Notes: generated from the sequence alone by a model not told the origin. DNA of 64,000 nt from Enterocloster bolteae (GCF_002234575.2 NZ_CP022464.2:434001-498000), one strand, 5' to 3'. Shown: positions 8,679-17,719, numbered from the stretch's first letter. Program-made: numbers and translations.

Positions 8679-9561
8679 GAGTTACGATTTTAAATCACCA
8701 AAGAAATTTACAAAGGAGCGCATGAGCACGGTGGAGAATCTGTATGACAGCTTCGCCCGTGCCCTTGCGCCGTATCTCACAGGTCTTCTCCAGTCGTTTT
8801 GCGAGATTAATATTAATGGTATAGTGGAGAAGCGTTACCAGGAATTCAGCAGTTCTGTGCAGGATCATTCCCTTTTTGGCATGATTACCATGAGTCCTGC
8901 AAATAAAGATTATAATGAGGCGCCTCTGACCATGGAAGTGGATACCAGGCTGGCGTTTTTTATGATTGAACGTCTTTTGGGCGGAGTCGGGTCAGAGTAT
9001 GATTTATCCAGGGACTTTACGGATATTGAGAAGGCTATTTTACAGTATGTCCTGAAAAAAATCACTGAGTTTTTAGGGGAAGCTTGGGGACAGTACCTGG
9101 ACATCGAAGCATCCCTGACAGGGCTTCAGACCAACCCCCACCTGCTTCAGATGAGCGCCCAGGAAGATGTGGTTATCCAGGTGGAGCTGGAGGTGGTGAT
9201 TGAGAAACTGAGAGCCAGAATTAACATGGTGATGCCGGCCCCCAATGTGGAGGAGCTCACTTCCAAGTTCGGCTATTCCTTTGCGGTCAGCCATAAGAAA
9301 CAGGATGAGGACAAACAGAAATCCAAACGGCACTATATTGAACAGCACCTGTTGGAATCGGAGGTTGAGCTGAGGGCCATACTTCACGAATTTACCCTGG
9401 ATGCCCAGGATATACTGCAGCTTGCTCCGGGGGATGTGATTCCCCTCAACAAAAAGGTGGACAGCGCCGTATCCCTCTATGTGGAGGATGTGGCCTGTTT
9501 TGAGGCCAGGGCGGGTCAGACAAAGATGCGCAAGGCAGTGGAAATCAGCAGAGAATTGTAG
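8671..9561 (+). CDS. fliM: Flagellar motor switch protein FliM, lacking the CheY-binding N-terminus
   Basis: Switch (C-ring) protein, 296 residues. The body matches FliM from YDFKSPKKFTKERMSTVENLYDSFAR through the middle CheC-like domain to the SpoA-type C-terminal domain (DAQDILQLAPGDVIPLNKK). The start is a GTG at 8671 with AGGAAGGAA upstream. An in-frame TGA at 8650 and the absence of other start codons between them mean the protein cannot begin earlier. The usual N-terminal peptide (LSQxEIDxLL) that binds phosphorylated CheY is therefore missing. It overlaps motB and precedes fliY. Confidence 0.9.
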   Translation: MIKSYDFKSPKKFTKERMSTVENLYDSFARALAPYLTGLLQSFCEININGIVEKRYQEFSSSVQDHSLFGMITMSPANKDYNEAPLTMEVDTRLAFFMIERLLGGVGSEYDLSRDFTDIEKAILQYVLKKITEFLGEAWGQYLDIEASLTGLQTNPHLLQMSAQEDVVIQVELEVVIEKLRARINMVMPAPNVEELTSKFGYSFAVSHKKQDEDKQKSKRHYIEQHLLESEVELRAILHEFTLDAQDILQLAPGDVIPLNKKVDSAVSLYVEDVACFEARAGQTKMRKAVEISREL

Positions 9562-9576
9562 CCGGGAGGAAAAGGC

Positions 9577-10548
9577 ATGTTATCAATGGACAAAGAAGCC
9601 ATAAAGGAGCTGACGGAGATGGAAGCGGTTCCTATATGCAATATATTAGGCTCCCTGCTGGGCAGAAGCGTGAAGATGTCGGTGTCAAAGGTGGAGGAGA
9701 CAGACATGGGTTCGCTGGCAGAGGGCCTGCCCCACTTTAATGTGGCCATAGAGAGCAGAAAAGCTGTGGGGGGCATGTCGGCGGACCAGCTGTACATCTT
9801 TGCCAAGGAGGACATGATAAGGCTTACCAACTATATCATGGGTGTGCCGGTGGATGCCCAGAGCCCCCTGGATGAGATTGCCCTCAGCACCTTGAAGGAA
9901 GTTGCTTCCCAATGTGTGGGCGCTGCCATGGATGAACTCAATGACTTCCTGGGAAGGGATATGAGGGACACAATAACCAGGATATCGGCATTTGACAACA
10001 CAGAGAGGATACAGGATATTATTCGCAGCTGGAATGCGGAGGATTCCGTGCTTTTAATGGGGCTGCACTATGTTATTGACGGGGTGGTGGAGTCAGATGC
10101 ATATATTGTTGCCGCCCAGGCACTAAAACAGGTGCTGGGTATTTCGGATATGGCGGACATGCCCTGTCAGGAGACAGGGGGGCAGACCCCGGGGATGCCG
10201 GCAGCGGGGATGCAGACGGCAGAACACAAGGAGGCCATTGCCGTTCAGGAGGTGTCCTTTCCGGAATTTAAGTACACACCTATCGTGTATGCCAAAGAAC
10301 AGATAGGGGAAGAAAAAAAGAAGCTGCTGGACATAACGCTGGATGTATCAGTCAGGCTTGGCAGTACGGTTTGCAGTGTAAAGGATATACTTTCCCTTAA
10401 GGAGGGTCAGCTGTTGGTACTGGACAAGCAGGCAGGTTCACCGGCTGATGTGGTTGTGAACGGAGAACTGATTGGCAGAGGGGATGTGCTGGTAACCGGG
10501 GACCGATTCGGGGCACGTATCATCGAAGTCGTGGGCAAGAGGGAATAA
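9577..10548 (+). CDS. fliY: Flagellar motor switch phosphatase / FliN-type protein FliY
   Basis: A 323-residue C-ring protein with two parts: a CheC-like region (about residues 5-200) and a FliN/SpoA domain (about residues 240-320, with LLDITLDVSVRLGSTVCSVKDILSLKEGQ). Between them is a Met/Gly/Gln-rich linker. In Bacillus, FliY removes phosphate from CheY. Here the ExxN catalytic pattern is not obvious: the second site reads STLKEVASQ, with Ser where Asn is usual. Phosphatase activity is doubtful by eye. The canonical CheY-binding N-terminal peptide is also not clear (MLSMDKEAIKELTEME). Confidence 0.88.
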   Translation: MLSMDKEAIKELTEMEAVPICNILGSLLGRSVKMSVSKVEETDMGSLAEGLPHFNVAIESRKAVGGMSADQLYIFAKEDMIRLTNYIMGVPVDAQSPLDEIALSTLKEVASQCVGAAMDELNDFLGRDMRDTITRISAFDNTERIQDIIRSWNAEDSVLLMGLHYVIDGVVESDAYIVAAQALKQVLGISDMADMPCQETGGQTPGMPAAGMQTAEHKEAIAVQEVSFPEFKYTPIVYAKEQIGEEKKKLLDITLDVSVRLGSTVCSVKDILSLKEGQLLVLDKQAGSPADVVVNGELIGRGDVLVTGDRFGARIIEVVGKRE

Positions 10549-10549
10549 T

Positions 10550-10927
10550 ATGGCATTTTTAAAGATACTGTTTTACCTTATTGTCCTGATTGCGGTACTG
10601 GTGCTGGCCTATTACACCACCAGGATGCTGGGGCGGGGCATGGGACGGACCCGGGGTACCGGGGGAATGGAGATTCTGGACCAGATGGCACTGGGCCGTG
10701 ACAGCTATCTGCTGGTGGTAAAGGTGCAGGAGAGGATTTTCCTGATAGGGGTATCTCCGGGCAGGATATCCAAGGTAGAAGAGCTGGAATCCTACGATAA
10801 GAAGGGGGAGACAGAGGGGGCGCCGGATTTTGTTTCCCTTCTGTCATCCCATATGAAGGAGCATTTTCAGGAAAAGGGACAGAGGAACAGACAGGATAAA
10901 AAGGCAGGAGAAAAGAATCATGAGTAA
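10550..10927 (+). CDS. fliO: Flagellar biosynthesis protein FliO
   Basis: A small membrane protein of 125 residues that stabilises FliP during assembly of the type III export gate. One N-terminal membrane helix (about residues 4-24, LKILFYLIVLIAVLVLAYY) is followed by a cytoplasmic domain with the FliO pattern EILDQMALGRDSYLLVVKVQ and IFLIGVSPGRIS. It starts one base after the fliY stop and overlaps fliP by 8 bases. Identification depends on both pattern and position. Confidence 0.85.
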   Translation: MAFLKILFYLIVLIAVLVLAYYTTRMLGRGMGRTRGTGGMEILDQMALGRDSYLLVVKVQERIFLIGVSPGRISKVEELESYDKKGETEGAPDFVSLLSSHMKEHFQEKGQRNRQDKKAGEKNHE

Positions 10928-11696
10928 AATACTGCGAAAGACAGGGAAAATCATAGGCGCCGGGACCTTTGCCTGGATGTGGGCGCCGGGCGCTGTTACA
11001 TCCTATGCGACGGATGTGTCTCTGACCCTGCAGGGGTCCTCCGGCACAGGAAAGCCCATGGATATGCTGGATATCATGTTTTTATTCCTGTTTCTGGCTG
11101 TGGTTCCCTCCCTTATCATTATGATGACAAGCTTTACCAGGATTGTGATTGTGCTGTCGTTTCTGCGCAATGCTCTGGGCACACAGCAGTCGCCGCCCAA
11201 CCAGATTCTGGTAGGGCTTGCCTTGTTTCTGACCTTATTTATCATGAGTCCTGTAATTGCCTCGGTCAACACCCAGGCATACCAGCCTTACCGGGAAGGG
11301 CAGATTACCAGGGAACAAGCCTTTGAGCGGGCCCAGGAGCCCATGAAGGAATTTATGCTGAAACAGACTGAGAAAAAAAGCCTGGATTTGTTTCTGTCCA
11401 TATCCAAAGCACAGCCGCCGGATATATCCCAGGGACAGGAAGGGTATATGAAGCTGGGGCTTACCACCATAGTGCCCTCCTTTATTCTCAGTGAGCTGAA
11501 TAAGGCATTTACCATGGGATTCCTTATATTCATTCCCTTTCTGATTATCGACCTGGTGGTGTCCAGTACGCTTATGTCCATGGGCATGGTTATGCTGCCC
11601 CCTACCATGATTGCACTACCCTTTAAAATCATGATGTTTGTGCTGGTGGATGGGTGGAGTCTGGTGATTAAGACCCTGGTCCAGAGTTTCAGGTGA
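10920..11696 (+). CDS. fliP: Flagellar type III export gate protein FliP
   Basis: Core export-gate subunit, 258 residues. It has an N-terminal signal-like hydrophobic segment, then membrane helices with the family signatures MTSFTRIVIVLSFLRNALGT and QSPPNQILVGLALFLT (about residues 69-105), and the C-terminal IDLVVSSTLMSMGMVMLPP. The order fliO-P-Q-R-flhB is standard for the export apparatus. It overlaps fliO and is followed 18 bases later by fliQ. Confidence 0.95.
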   Translation: MSKILRKTGKIIGAGTFAWMWAPGAVTSYATDVSLTLQGSSGTGKPMDMLDIMFLFLFLAVVPSLIIMMTSFTRIVIVLSFLRNALGTQQSPPNQILVGLALFLTLFIMSPVIASVNTQAYQPYREGQITREQAFERAQEPMKEFMLKQTEKKSLDLFLSISKAQPPDISQGQEGYMKLGLTTIVPSFILSELNKAFTMGFLIFIPFLIIDLVVSSTLMSMGMVMLPPTMIALPFKIMMFVLVDGWSLVIKTLVQSFR

Positions 11697-11714
11697 CGCT
11701 GAGGAGGAATTTGT

Positions 11715-11978
11715 ATGAGCGCTGAACAGGTAATGGAAATCATGAAGGAGGCCATGCTGGTTGCATTTGAAATCGCAGGCCCCCTTCTCATCATAAGTAT
11801 AGCGGTTGGGCTGCTGGTGGCCATTTTCCAGGCGGCCACCCAGATTCATGAACAGACCCTTACGTTTGTGCCCAAGCTGATTGTCATTGCCCTGGTGCTT
11901 TTAGCCCTGGGGTCCTGGATGAGCAAGGTCATGAATGAATTTGTAGTGGAGCTGTTTGCCATTATGGCAGCTCTTTGA
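11715..11978 (+). CDS. fliQ: Flagellar type III export gate protein FliQ
   Basis: An 87-residue protein with two membrane helices and the FliQ pattern GLLVAIFQAATQIHEQTLTFVPK between them. Together with FliP and FliR it forms the helical export gate. Start ATG 11715 is preceded by GAGGAGG. Length is typical (about 89). Confidence 0.95.
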   Translation: MSAEQVMEIMKEAMLVAFEIAGPLLIISIAVGLLVAIFQAATQIHEQTLTFVPKLIVIALVLLALGSWMSKVMNEFVVELFAIMAAL

Positions 11979-11993
11979 TGAGAGTGGTGCGGT

Positions 11994-12773
11994 ATGGACA
12001 GCAGTGTATTTGAGTATTTTGATATCTTTCTTTTGGTCCTGGCAAGAATGGGAGGACTGGTCTTTATCAACCCCGTGTTTTCACGCAGAGGAGTTCCGCC
12101 CATGGTACGCACCGGGCTGGTGCTGGCCCTCAGTCTCCTGATTGCGCCCGGAGTCAGAAGCGGAGCCGGACAGGTCATGGCTTTTAGTACCTTTGACATG
12201 GTGGAGTCCCTTATAAGAGAAGTCATACTGGGCCTGGTGATTGGCTGTGTGTTTCACATATTTTTTTATATGCTCTATGTGGCAGGGGACTTTCTGGACA
12301 CGGTGTTCGGACTGGCCATGGGAAAGGTCATGGACCCGGCAGGCGGAGTCCAGACCTCTATTCTGGGCCAGTTTGTCAACGTGTTTTTTTACCTCTATTT
12401 TTTTGCCACGGGCTGCCATCTGACCATGGTGCGTCTTTTTGCCTACAGCTACCAGGTGGTGCCGGTGGGAGCCGGGGCCATACTGGGAGGGCGTATCCTG
12501 TGGTATATCATAACCCTGTTCGGTTCTGTATTCCTGATGGTGATAAAGCTGGTTCTGCCTTTTGTGGCAGCGGAGTTCATTCTGGAGATGACCATGGGAG
12601 TGCTTATGAAGCTGATTCCCCAGATTCATGTGTTTGTCATCAACATACAGTGCAAAATCCTCCTGGGAATCATGCTGATGATGCTCTTTGCCTATCCCAT
12701 GGGCGCATTTATGGACCGGTATACAGAGGCCATGATGACGGAGGCCCAGAAGCTGCTTATGATGTTTGGGTGA
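11994..12773 (+). CDS. fliR: Flagellar type III export gate protein FliR
   Basis: A 259-residue integral membrane protein with about six hydrophobic segments. Family signs are ARMGGLVFINPVFSRRGVPPMVRTG near the N-terminus and VAAEFILEMTMGVLMKLIPQIHVFVI in the second half. It completes the export gate with FliP and FliQ. It starts 15 bases after fliQ. An 82-base gap separates it from flhB. Confidence 0.94.
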   Translation: MDSSVFEYFDIFLLVLARMGGLVFINPVFSRRGVPPMVRTGLVLALSLLIAPGVRSGAGQVMAFSTFDMVESLIREVILGLVIGCVFHIFFYMLYVAGDFLDTVFGLAMGKVMDPAGGVQTSILGQFVNVFFYLYFFATGCHLTMVRLFAYSYQVVPVGAGAILGGRILWYIITLFGSVFLMVIKLVLPFVAAEFILEMTMGVLMKLIPQIHVFVINIQCKILLGIMLMMLFAYPMGAFMDRYTEAMMTEAQKLLMMFG

Positions 12774-12855
12774 CGGGTTCTGGGCATAGCCCCGGTTAAT
12801 GTTAAATGACCGGGCGCGGATTGAAACAATACATGGGGAGAGGAAGTGGTGACAG

Positions 12856-13917
12856 GTGGCTGCTGAGGAAAAGACTGAGAAAGCCACGCCAAAACGGCGG
12901 CAGGACGAGCGCAAAAAGGGAAATGTGTTCCAGAGCAATGACGTGGCTGCGGTGTGCTCGCTGCTGGTGCTGTTCCACTCCCTGAAGGCCCTGGCGCCCA
13001 TGATGTATGAGAGCTTTGGGGAGTGTATGCATCTATTTTTTTCATATGCCTCATCGCCGGATATATTCTGGCAGGAAGGGGGGAAGGGACTGTTCATGAA
13101 GGCCGTGCTGGTGTTCTTCAAGGCGTCCCTGCCCCTGCTTTTTATCGGGGTGCTGACAGCGGTTATCGTCACCTTTTTCCAGACCAGAATGGCATTTTCA
13201 TGGGATGTGCTCAAATTCAAGTTTGACAGAATCAGCCCCCTTAAGGGTTTTAAACGTATGTTTTCCCTGAGATCTGTGATTGAACTGTTAAAGTCCCTGA
13301 TTAAGATTACAGTGCTGGGATGGGTGGTGTGGTTTTTCCTCAAAGGCAGACTGACGGAGCTGACAGGACTCATGGAGGGCACAGTGGCTTCTGCCTTGAT
13401 TTATGTGGGCAATACAGTGGTTTCCCTGGTGGACACAGTGGGAATTGCCTTTGTGTTCCTGGGAGCCGTGGACTACCTTTACCAGTGGTGGGAATATGAG
13501 AAGAATCTGCGCATGAGCAAACAGGAGATAAAGGAAGAGTATAAGCAGACGGAAGGCGACCCGCAGATTAAGGGAAAAATCCGTGAGAAGCAGCGCCAGA
13601 TGGCATCCAGGCGCATGATGCAGAATGTCCCCAATGCAGATGTGGTAATCCGTAACCCGACCCACTTTGCAGTGGCCCTGGGGTATGATTCCGGGAAGAA
13701 CAGGGCGCCTGTGGTGCTGGCCAAGGGAGCGGACCATCTGGCCCTTAAGATAGTGGAGGTGGCTGAGGCCAGCGGCGTGTATATCATGGAGGACAGGCCC
13801 CTGGCCAGGGGACTCTATGATACGGTGGAAGTTGACATGGAGATTCCGGAGGAGTATTATCAGACAGTGGCTAAGATACTTGCCTTTGTCTATAAACTCC
13901 AGAAAAAGGACATGTGA
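12856..13917 (+). CDS. flhB: Flagellar export switch protein FlhB
   Basis: A 353-residue export-gate protein whose self-cleavage switches substrate class from rod/hook to filament. The N-terminal EKTEKATPKRRQDERKKG motif is present, four membrane segments follow, and the cytoplasmic domain carries the self-cleavage site NPTH in VIRNPTHFAVAL (about residue 267). The start is GTG 12856: the in-frame codon two places earlier is TGA (12850), so no longer form is possible. A GGGGAGAGG ribosome site lies about 10 bases upstream. No flhA, flhF or fliA follows; the next gene is ftsE. Confidence 0.95.
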   Translation: MAAEEKTEKATPKRRQDERKKGNVFQSNDVAAVCSLLVLFHSLKALAPMMYESFGECMHLFFSYASSPDIFWQEGGKGLFMKAVLVFFKASLPLLFIGVLTAVIVTFFQTRMAFSWDVLKFKFDRISPLKGFKRMFSLRSVIELLKSLIKITVLGWVVWFFLKGRLTELTGLMEGTVASALIYVGNTVVSLVDTVGIAFVFLGAVDYLYQWWEYEKNLRMSKQEIKEEYKQTEGDPQIKGKIREKQRQMASRRMMQNVPNADVVIRNPTHFAVALGYDSGKNRAPVVLAKGADHLALKIVEVAEASGVYIMEDRPLARGLYDTVEVDMEIPEEYYQTVAKILAFVYKLQKKDM

Positions 13918-13950
13918 TTGTGGATAAATTTCCTGGAAATGAGGTTTGCA

Positions 13951-14649
13951 GTGGATAACAGTATGATTTTCTTTGACAGGGTCACTAAAATATACGGAAA
14001 CGGGCAAAAGGCCCTGGATAATGTGAGTCTTAAGGTTGGCAGGGGGGAGTTTGTGTTTCTGGAGGGAGACAGCGGCGCGGGAAAGACCACTATGCTGGAG
14101 CTGATTTTAAAAGAGACCGATCCCACCCAGGGGAATATACAGGTCAATGGGATTGAGCTGGCAGGCCTCAGAGAACGTCAGATTTACCAGTACCGCCGTT
14201 ATATAGGGATGGTATTTCAGGATTTCCGGCTCTTTTCTGATTTTACGGTATATGAGAATGTGGCATTTGCCCAGCGGGTCGTGGAGGCGGATTACAAAAC
14301 CATGAAGCGCAGGGTTATGGAAGTGCTGAATCAGGTGGGGCTTGGTTCCAAGGCAAAGTACTACCCGGACCAGCTCTCCGGCGGGGAAAAACAGCGTACC
14401 GCCATTGCCAGGGCCATTGTGAACCGGCCGGTGCTTCTTCTGGCCGATGAGCCTACGGGCAATCTGGACCAGAAGAACGCAGAGGATATCATGCGCCTGC
14501 TGGAGCGGATTAACGGCCAGGGGACAACGGTGCTGGTGGTTTCCCATAACCAGGAGCTGGTAAGGAGCATGCACAGAAGGCAGGTGGTGCTGCGCAGAGG
14601 ACAGGTGGCCAGGGACCTTGCAAGGGAGGCAGCGGCATATGGGTATTAG
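13951..14649 (+). CDS. ftsE: Cell division ATP-binding protein FtsE
   Basis: ATPase of the FtsEX complex, which is not a transporter but activates peptidoglycan hydrolases during growth and division. It shows Walker A GDSGAGKTT, signature LSGGEKQR and Walker B VLLLADEPTGNLD. The frame is open from 13918, right after the flhB stop. I favour GTG 13951 (232 residues), which has ATGAGG 6 bases upstream; ATG 13963 and TTG 13918 are alternatives. The distance to flhB is about 33 bases with no terminator, so it is probably transcribed with the flagellar genes. It overlaps ftsX. Confidence 0.93.
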   Translation: MDNSMIFFDRVTKIYGNGQKALDNVSLKVGRGEFVFLEGDSGAGKTTMLELILKETDPTQGNIQVNGIELAGLRERQIYQYRRYIGMVFQDFRLFSDFTVYENVAFAQRVVEADYKTMKRRVMEVLNQVGLGSKAKYYPDQLSGGEKQRTAIARAIVNRPVLLLADEPTGNLDQKNAEDIMRLLERINGQGTTVLVVSHNQELVRSMHRRQVVLRRGQVARDLAREAAAYGY

Positions 14650-15571
14650 GACATTGCTCTACCTGTTCCGTCTGGGGCTTAAAAATCTGTGGCATCACAG
14701 AGTGTATACGGCGGCGTCTGTCATTACCATGTCGGCCTGTATTTTTCTGTTCGGCCTGTTTTATCTGGCGGCAGCCAATGTGGACAGCATGGTAAAAAAG
14801 ACAGAGCAGGAAGTCTATGTGGCTGTGTTTTTTGATGAGGGAATACTGCCGGAGCGGGTGGAGGAGATAGGAAACCTGATTCAGAGCCGTCCGGAAGTGC
14901 TGCGGACCGTGTATGTGTCGGCAGACGAGGCCTGGAGCGGGTTTAAAGAGAAATATTACGAGAATGCGGAGGCATTGGACGGAATCTTCGAAACGGATAA
15001 TCCGCTGGCTTCCAGTGGGAACTACCAGGTATATATTGACCGGATAGGCAGCCAGGAAGGCTTTGTGGAGTATGTGCAGAGCATTGAAGGCGTGAGGAAA
15101 ACCACCCATTCAGCGGATACGGTCATGGCGCTTTTAAAGCTGCGCCAGGGGGCGGCCCGCCTGATTGCGGGAAGCGCGGTGCTGCTGGTACTGATATCAG
15201 TGCTGCTGATTCACAATACCCTGTCTGTGGGCATTGAGGCCCAAAAGGAGAAAACAAGGGTCATGCGCCTTATGGGAGCGCGGGAAGGCTTTGTGAAAAT
15301 TCCTTTTATGGCGGAGGCTGTTGTTATGGGAGCGGCAGGAGTGGTTATCCCGCTGATTCTTCTGATGTGGCTGTACCGTTGGGGACTTGCCTTTGCCGTT
15401 TCCGGTCTGAATGGTCTGGGCAGCCTGAGAGGACTGGAGTCCGGGCTTCTCACCGAGGCCCAGGTATTTCCCGGACTTATCCGTGCATCCGTACTTCTGG
15501 GGATTTTTACAGGGGTTGCGGGAGGATTGTCTGTTATGGGGAAGTTGAAGCGCAGGAAGAAAGAGCGTTGA
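14639..15571 (+). CDS. ftsX: Cell division protein FtsX
   Basis: Membrane partner of FtsE, 310 residues. It has one N-terminal membrane helix (about residues 23-44), an extracellular domain of about 120 residues that in relatives binds hydrolase activators, and three further helices near the C-terminus (the first within ARLIAGSAVLLVLISVLLI). ATG 14639 is preferred because GGGAGG lies about 10 bases upstream; it overlaps ftsE by 11 bases. The gene ends the long flagellar-ftsEX run, and a strong terminator follows 32 bases later. Confidence 0.93.
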   Translation: MGIRTLLYLFRLGLKNLWHHRVYTAASVITMSACIFLFGLFYLAAANVDSMVKKTEQEVYVAVFFDEGILPERVEEIGNLIQSRPEVLRTVYVSADEAWSGFKEKYYENAEALDGIFETDNPLASSGNYQVYIDRIGSQEGFVEYVQSIEGVRKTTHSADTVMALLKLRQGAARLIAGSAVLLVLISVLLIHNTLSVGIEAQKEKTRVMRLMGAREGFVKIPFMAEAVVMGAAGVVIPLILLMWLYRWGLAFAVSGLNGLGSLRGLESGLLTEAQVFPGLIRASVLLGIFTGVAGGLSVMGKLKRRKKER

Positions 15572-15602
15572 TGTGTGCGGTTTCATATAATGGGGATTTA
15601 AT

Positions 15603-15662
15603 ATAATAAAGCAGGATTTCCGCCCTTTGGAAGGGAGGGAAATCCTGCTTTATTATTACTTT
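15603..15662 (+). terminator. Strong hairpin terminator between ftsX and the convergent DUF885 gene
   Basis: A perfect 18-bp inverted repeat (15603-15620 with 15639-15656) flanks an inner G/C-rich stem. The outer arms are A/T-rich, so T-runs follow on both strands. It can therefore stop transcripts from both the ftsX side and the minus-strand peptidase side. Confidence 0.85.
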
Positions 15663-15707
15663 TTATTTGGGCCTGCTGATATTGCGCTGCGGCGGACATT
15701 ACGGGGA

Positions 15708-17582
15708 TCAATTCCGGCTTTCCGTATTCTGTCTCCCGGCCTCATCCTGCCGCGCCAGCCACTCCGCAAAATATGGTTTAATGACGCTGAAGGGAGCCGG
15801 GCCTATATCCAGAAGGAAACGGTTGAATTCCATGTTGGTATAGCGGCTGCCAAGGGTTTTCTTGGCCTCGCGCTGCATGCCCAGGATTTCCAGGTAGCCC
15901 ACATAATACTCCAGGTAATTGGCCGGATTCTCCGCAATGTCATAATAGATGGTGGTAATAACAGAGGAATCGCTGATGCGGAAGTAGTGGTTTAAATAGT
16001 CCTCCACCTGCTTGATATCCCAGCCCTCATAGTGGATATTCACATCCAGAATAGCGTACAGGGCAAGGGTGAAGGCGGCATTGTGCTGAAGCAGCTCTCC
16101 CAGGTCCGGGTCCAATCCGTTGTTCAGGCTGTAGGAATAGTATTCCACATAGGTGGCCCAGCCTTCTGAATAGCTGCTGAAGCTCAGGAGCTTGCGCAGG
16201 TTGCAGGTGTTATGTTTGTTGAAATAGAGGGTTTGGTACATGTGGCCGGGATAACCCTCATGGGCCAGGGTGGAGTACAGGTTCCTGGCGGTATTGGTGC
16301 TTCCGTTGTTGATGTAGATGGAATTGTCCTGGGGGCGGTCAATGGGCACGGTCAGGTAGAAGGCCGGGCTCAGGGTGGCCTCCAGGGCAGCGGGCACATT
16401 TTTAATGCTGCATGTGTAATCCTCGATGGCCGGGAAATCCTTTGCGCACTGTTTCCTCAGGTCCTCCAGAATCTGGTTGGGATCGGTGAGGGCGAAGGAG
16501 TAGGAGTACAGTTTTTTTGCCAGGGTGGGATTTTCGGTCAGCAGCTCATCCATGGCAGTCAGGTCATCCATCATCTGATCGCTCATGGCTTTTTTCAGGG
16601 CAGGAATATCCTGATAGGAAGTGCCGGTATATGCGTTCACCAGGTACTGGTAATATTTCTTGCCCTGGGGGAAGTAATACAGCCCTTTATCATTGGTTCC
16701 GGTGCCTTTTAGGGGAGTCAGCCCCTCGATCAGCTTCTGGTATGCGGGCACGAAGTGTTCGTCAATGGCAGTATGGTTCCTGGCAATGAAATCCTCCTTT
16801 TCCTGCTTTGTCAGTCCCTCCACCTGCTCCAGACGCTCCGCAAATGTTTCCGCCATGAAGCTGTGGTCCGCGTCCAGAAGATAGGCGTTGCAGGAATTGA
16901 GGATACGGTCGATGACCGTGTCGCACAGCCCCAGCCCGGCATCGGTTTTTTCCTTCTCAAAGGCAATGATGCTGTCATAGTAGGTGTCAATGGAGGACAG
17001 GAGGGAAAGGTAATCCTCCACATCCTGTTTACTGTAAAATACATACTCGGACAGAAGTATGGGAAGCTGCGCCTGTATGCCCAGGGAGGAGGAAAGAGGC
17101 TGGTCGTAGAGCTCCAGTCCTTCACTGTCCAGCATGGTATTTAAATAGGATGACAGGATGTTGTATGTGAGCAGCTGGTCCTCACGAAGCAGGCGGCTGT
17201 CTATATCATTTAATTGTACTTTCAGGGATTTTGCATCATTAAGAGCCTGTTTACTGTCCTCCAGGGATACGGTTCCCAGGGTTTTATCGTAGTCAGTGAT
17301 GCCGTAGGCGGCCGGATTGGCCAGGGTGTAGTGAAGCGTGATAAGGGAATTGTCAACTTCGTCCAGGAACAGGTCGTTGGTCAGCTGGTCAAAGGACGCC
17401 TGGGCATCAATGGTTTTCTTCTCATATTGTTCATAGGACTGGGTACTTTCCTGGGCAGCGGATTCCTTTGCCAGAGGAGCGGATGCCTGAGGACGCGCAG
17501 GCGCCACGCATCCAGCTGTCAGGCAGATAACCAGAAGCAGGGATAAAAGATATTGTAAAAATATTGTTTTTCGTTGTCTCAT
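15708..17582 (-). CDS. DUF885 family lipoprotein, putative metallopeptidase
   Basis: A 624-residue predicted lipoprotein. The N-terminus has a charged start (MRQRK), a hydrophobic stretch and a lipobox (LTAGC), so it is probably anchored on the outer face of the membrane. The DUF885 hallmark HEGYPGH lies at about residue 440 and looks like a zinc-binding HExxH-type site; some members of this family are reported as peptidases. I place the start at 17582 because the GGAGG that would serve it lies 11 bases upstream, inside the longer frame that opens at 17600. It stands alone, convergent with ftsX and divergent from metG. Substrate unknown. Confidence 0.82.
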   Translation of the reverse strand: MRQRKTIFLQYLLSLLLVICLTAGCVAPARPQASAPLAKESAAQESTQSYEQYEKKTIDAQASFDQLTNDLFLDEVDNSLITLHYTLANPAAYGITDYDKTLGTVSLEDSKQALNDAKSLKVQLNDIDSRLLREDQLLTYNILSSYLNTMLDSEGLELYDQPLSSSLGIQAQLPILLSEYVFYSKQDVEDYLSLLSSIDTYYDSIIAFEKEKTDAGLGLCDTVIDRILNSCNAYLLDADHSFMAETFAERLEQVEGLTKQEKEDFIARNHTAIDEHFVPAYQKLIEGLTPLKGTGTNDKGLYYFPQGKKYYQYLVNAYTGTSYQDIPALKKAMSDQMMDDLTAMDELLTENPTLAKKLYSYSFALTDPNQILEDLRKQCAKDFPAIEDYTCSIKNVPAALEATLSPAFYLTVPIDRPQDNSIYINNGSTNTARNLYSTLAHEGYPGHMYQTLYFNKHNTCNLRKLLSFSSYSEGWATYVEYYSYSLNNGLDPDLGELLQHNAAFTLALYAILDVNIHYEGWDIKQVEDYLNHYFRISDSSVITTIYYDIAENPANYLEYYVGYLEILGMQREAKKTLGSRYTNMEFNRFLLDIGPAPFSVIKPYFAEWLARQDEAGRQNTESRN

Positions 17583-17629
17583 TCTAAACAAATCCTCCAT
17601 TGGGGTGTCTGCTGCATTTTTATTACGAC

Positions 17630-17658
17630 ATTATATAGTATATGAGCGGAAATTACAA
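17630..17658 (-). promoter_or_regulatory. Probable sigma-A promoter of the DUF885 gene
   Basis: On the minus strand a TTGTAA -35 box (17658-17653) is separated by 17 bases from a perfect TATAAT -10 box (17635-17630). It lies about 50 bases upstream of the chosen start codon. Confidence 0.6.
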
Positions 17659-17719
17659 CTTATGAGCCGTGAAAAAACTGGCAGGGCCTTCCAAAGAGGG
17701 AAAAAACAGGGGGCACGTC

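Noticed and set aside
12081..13382. A 433-codon open frame on the minus strand across fliR and flhB
   Set aside because: It is antisense to two well-supported export genes, has a His-rich composition typical of a shadow frame, and has no ribosome site or recognisable domain.
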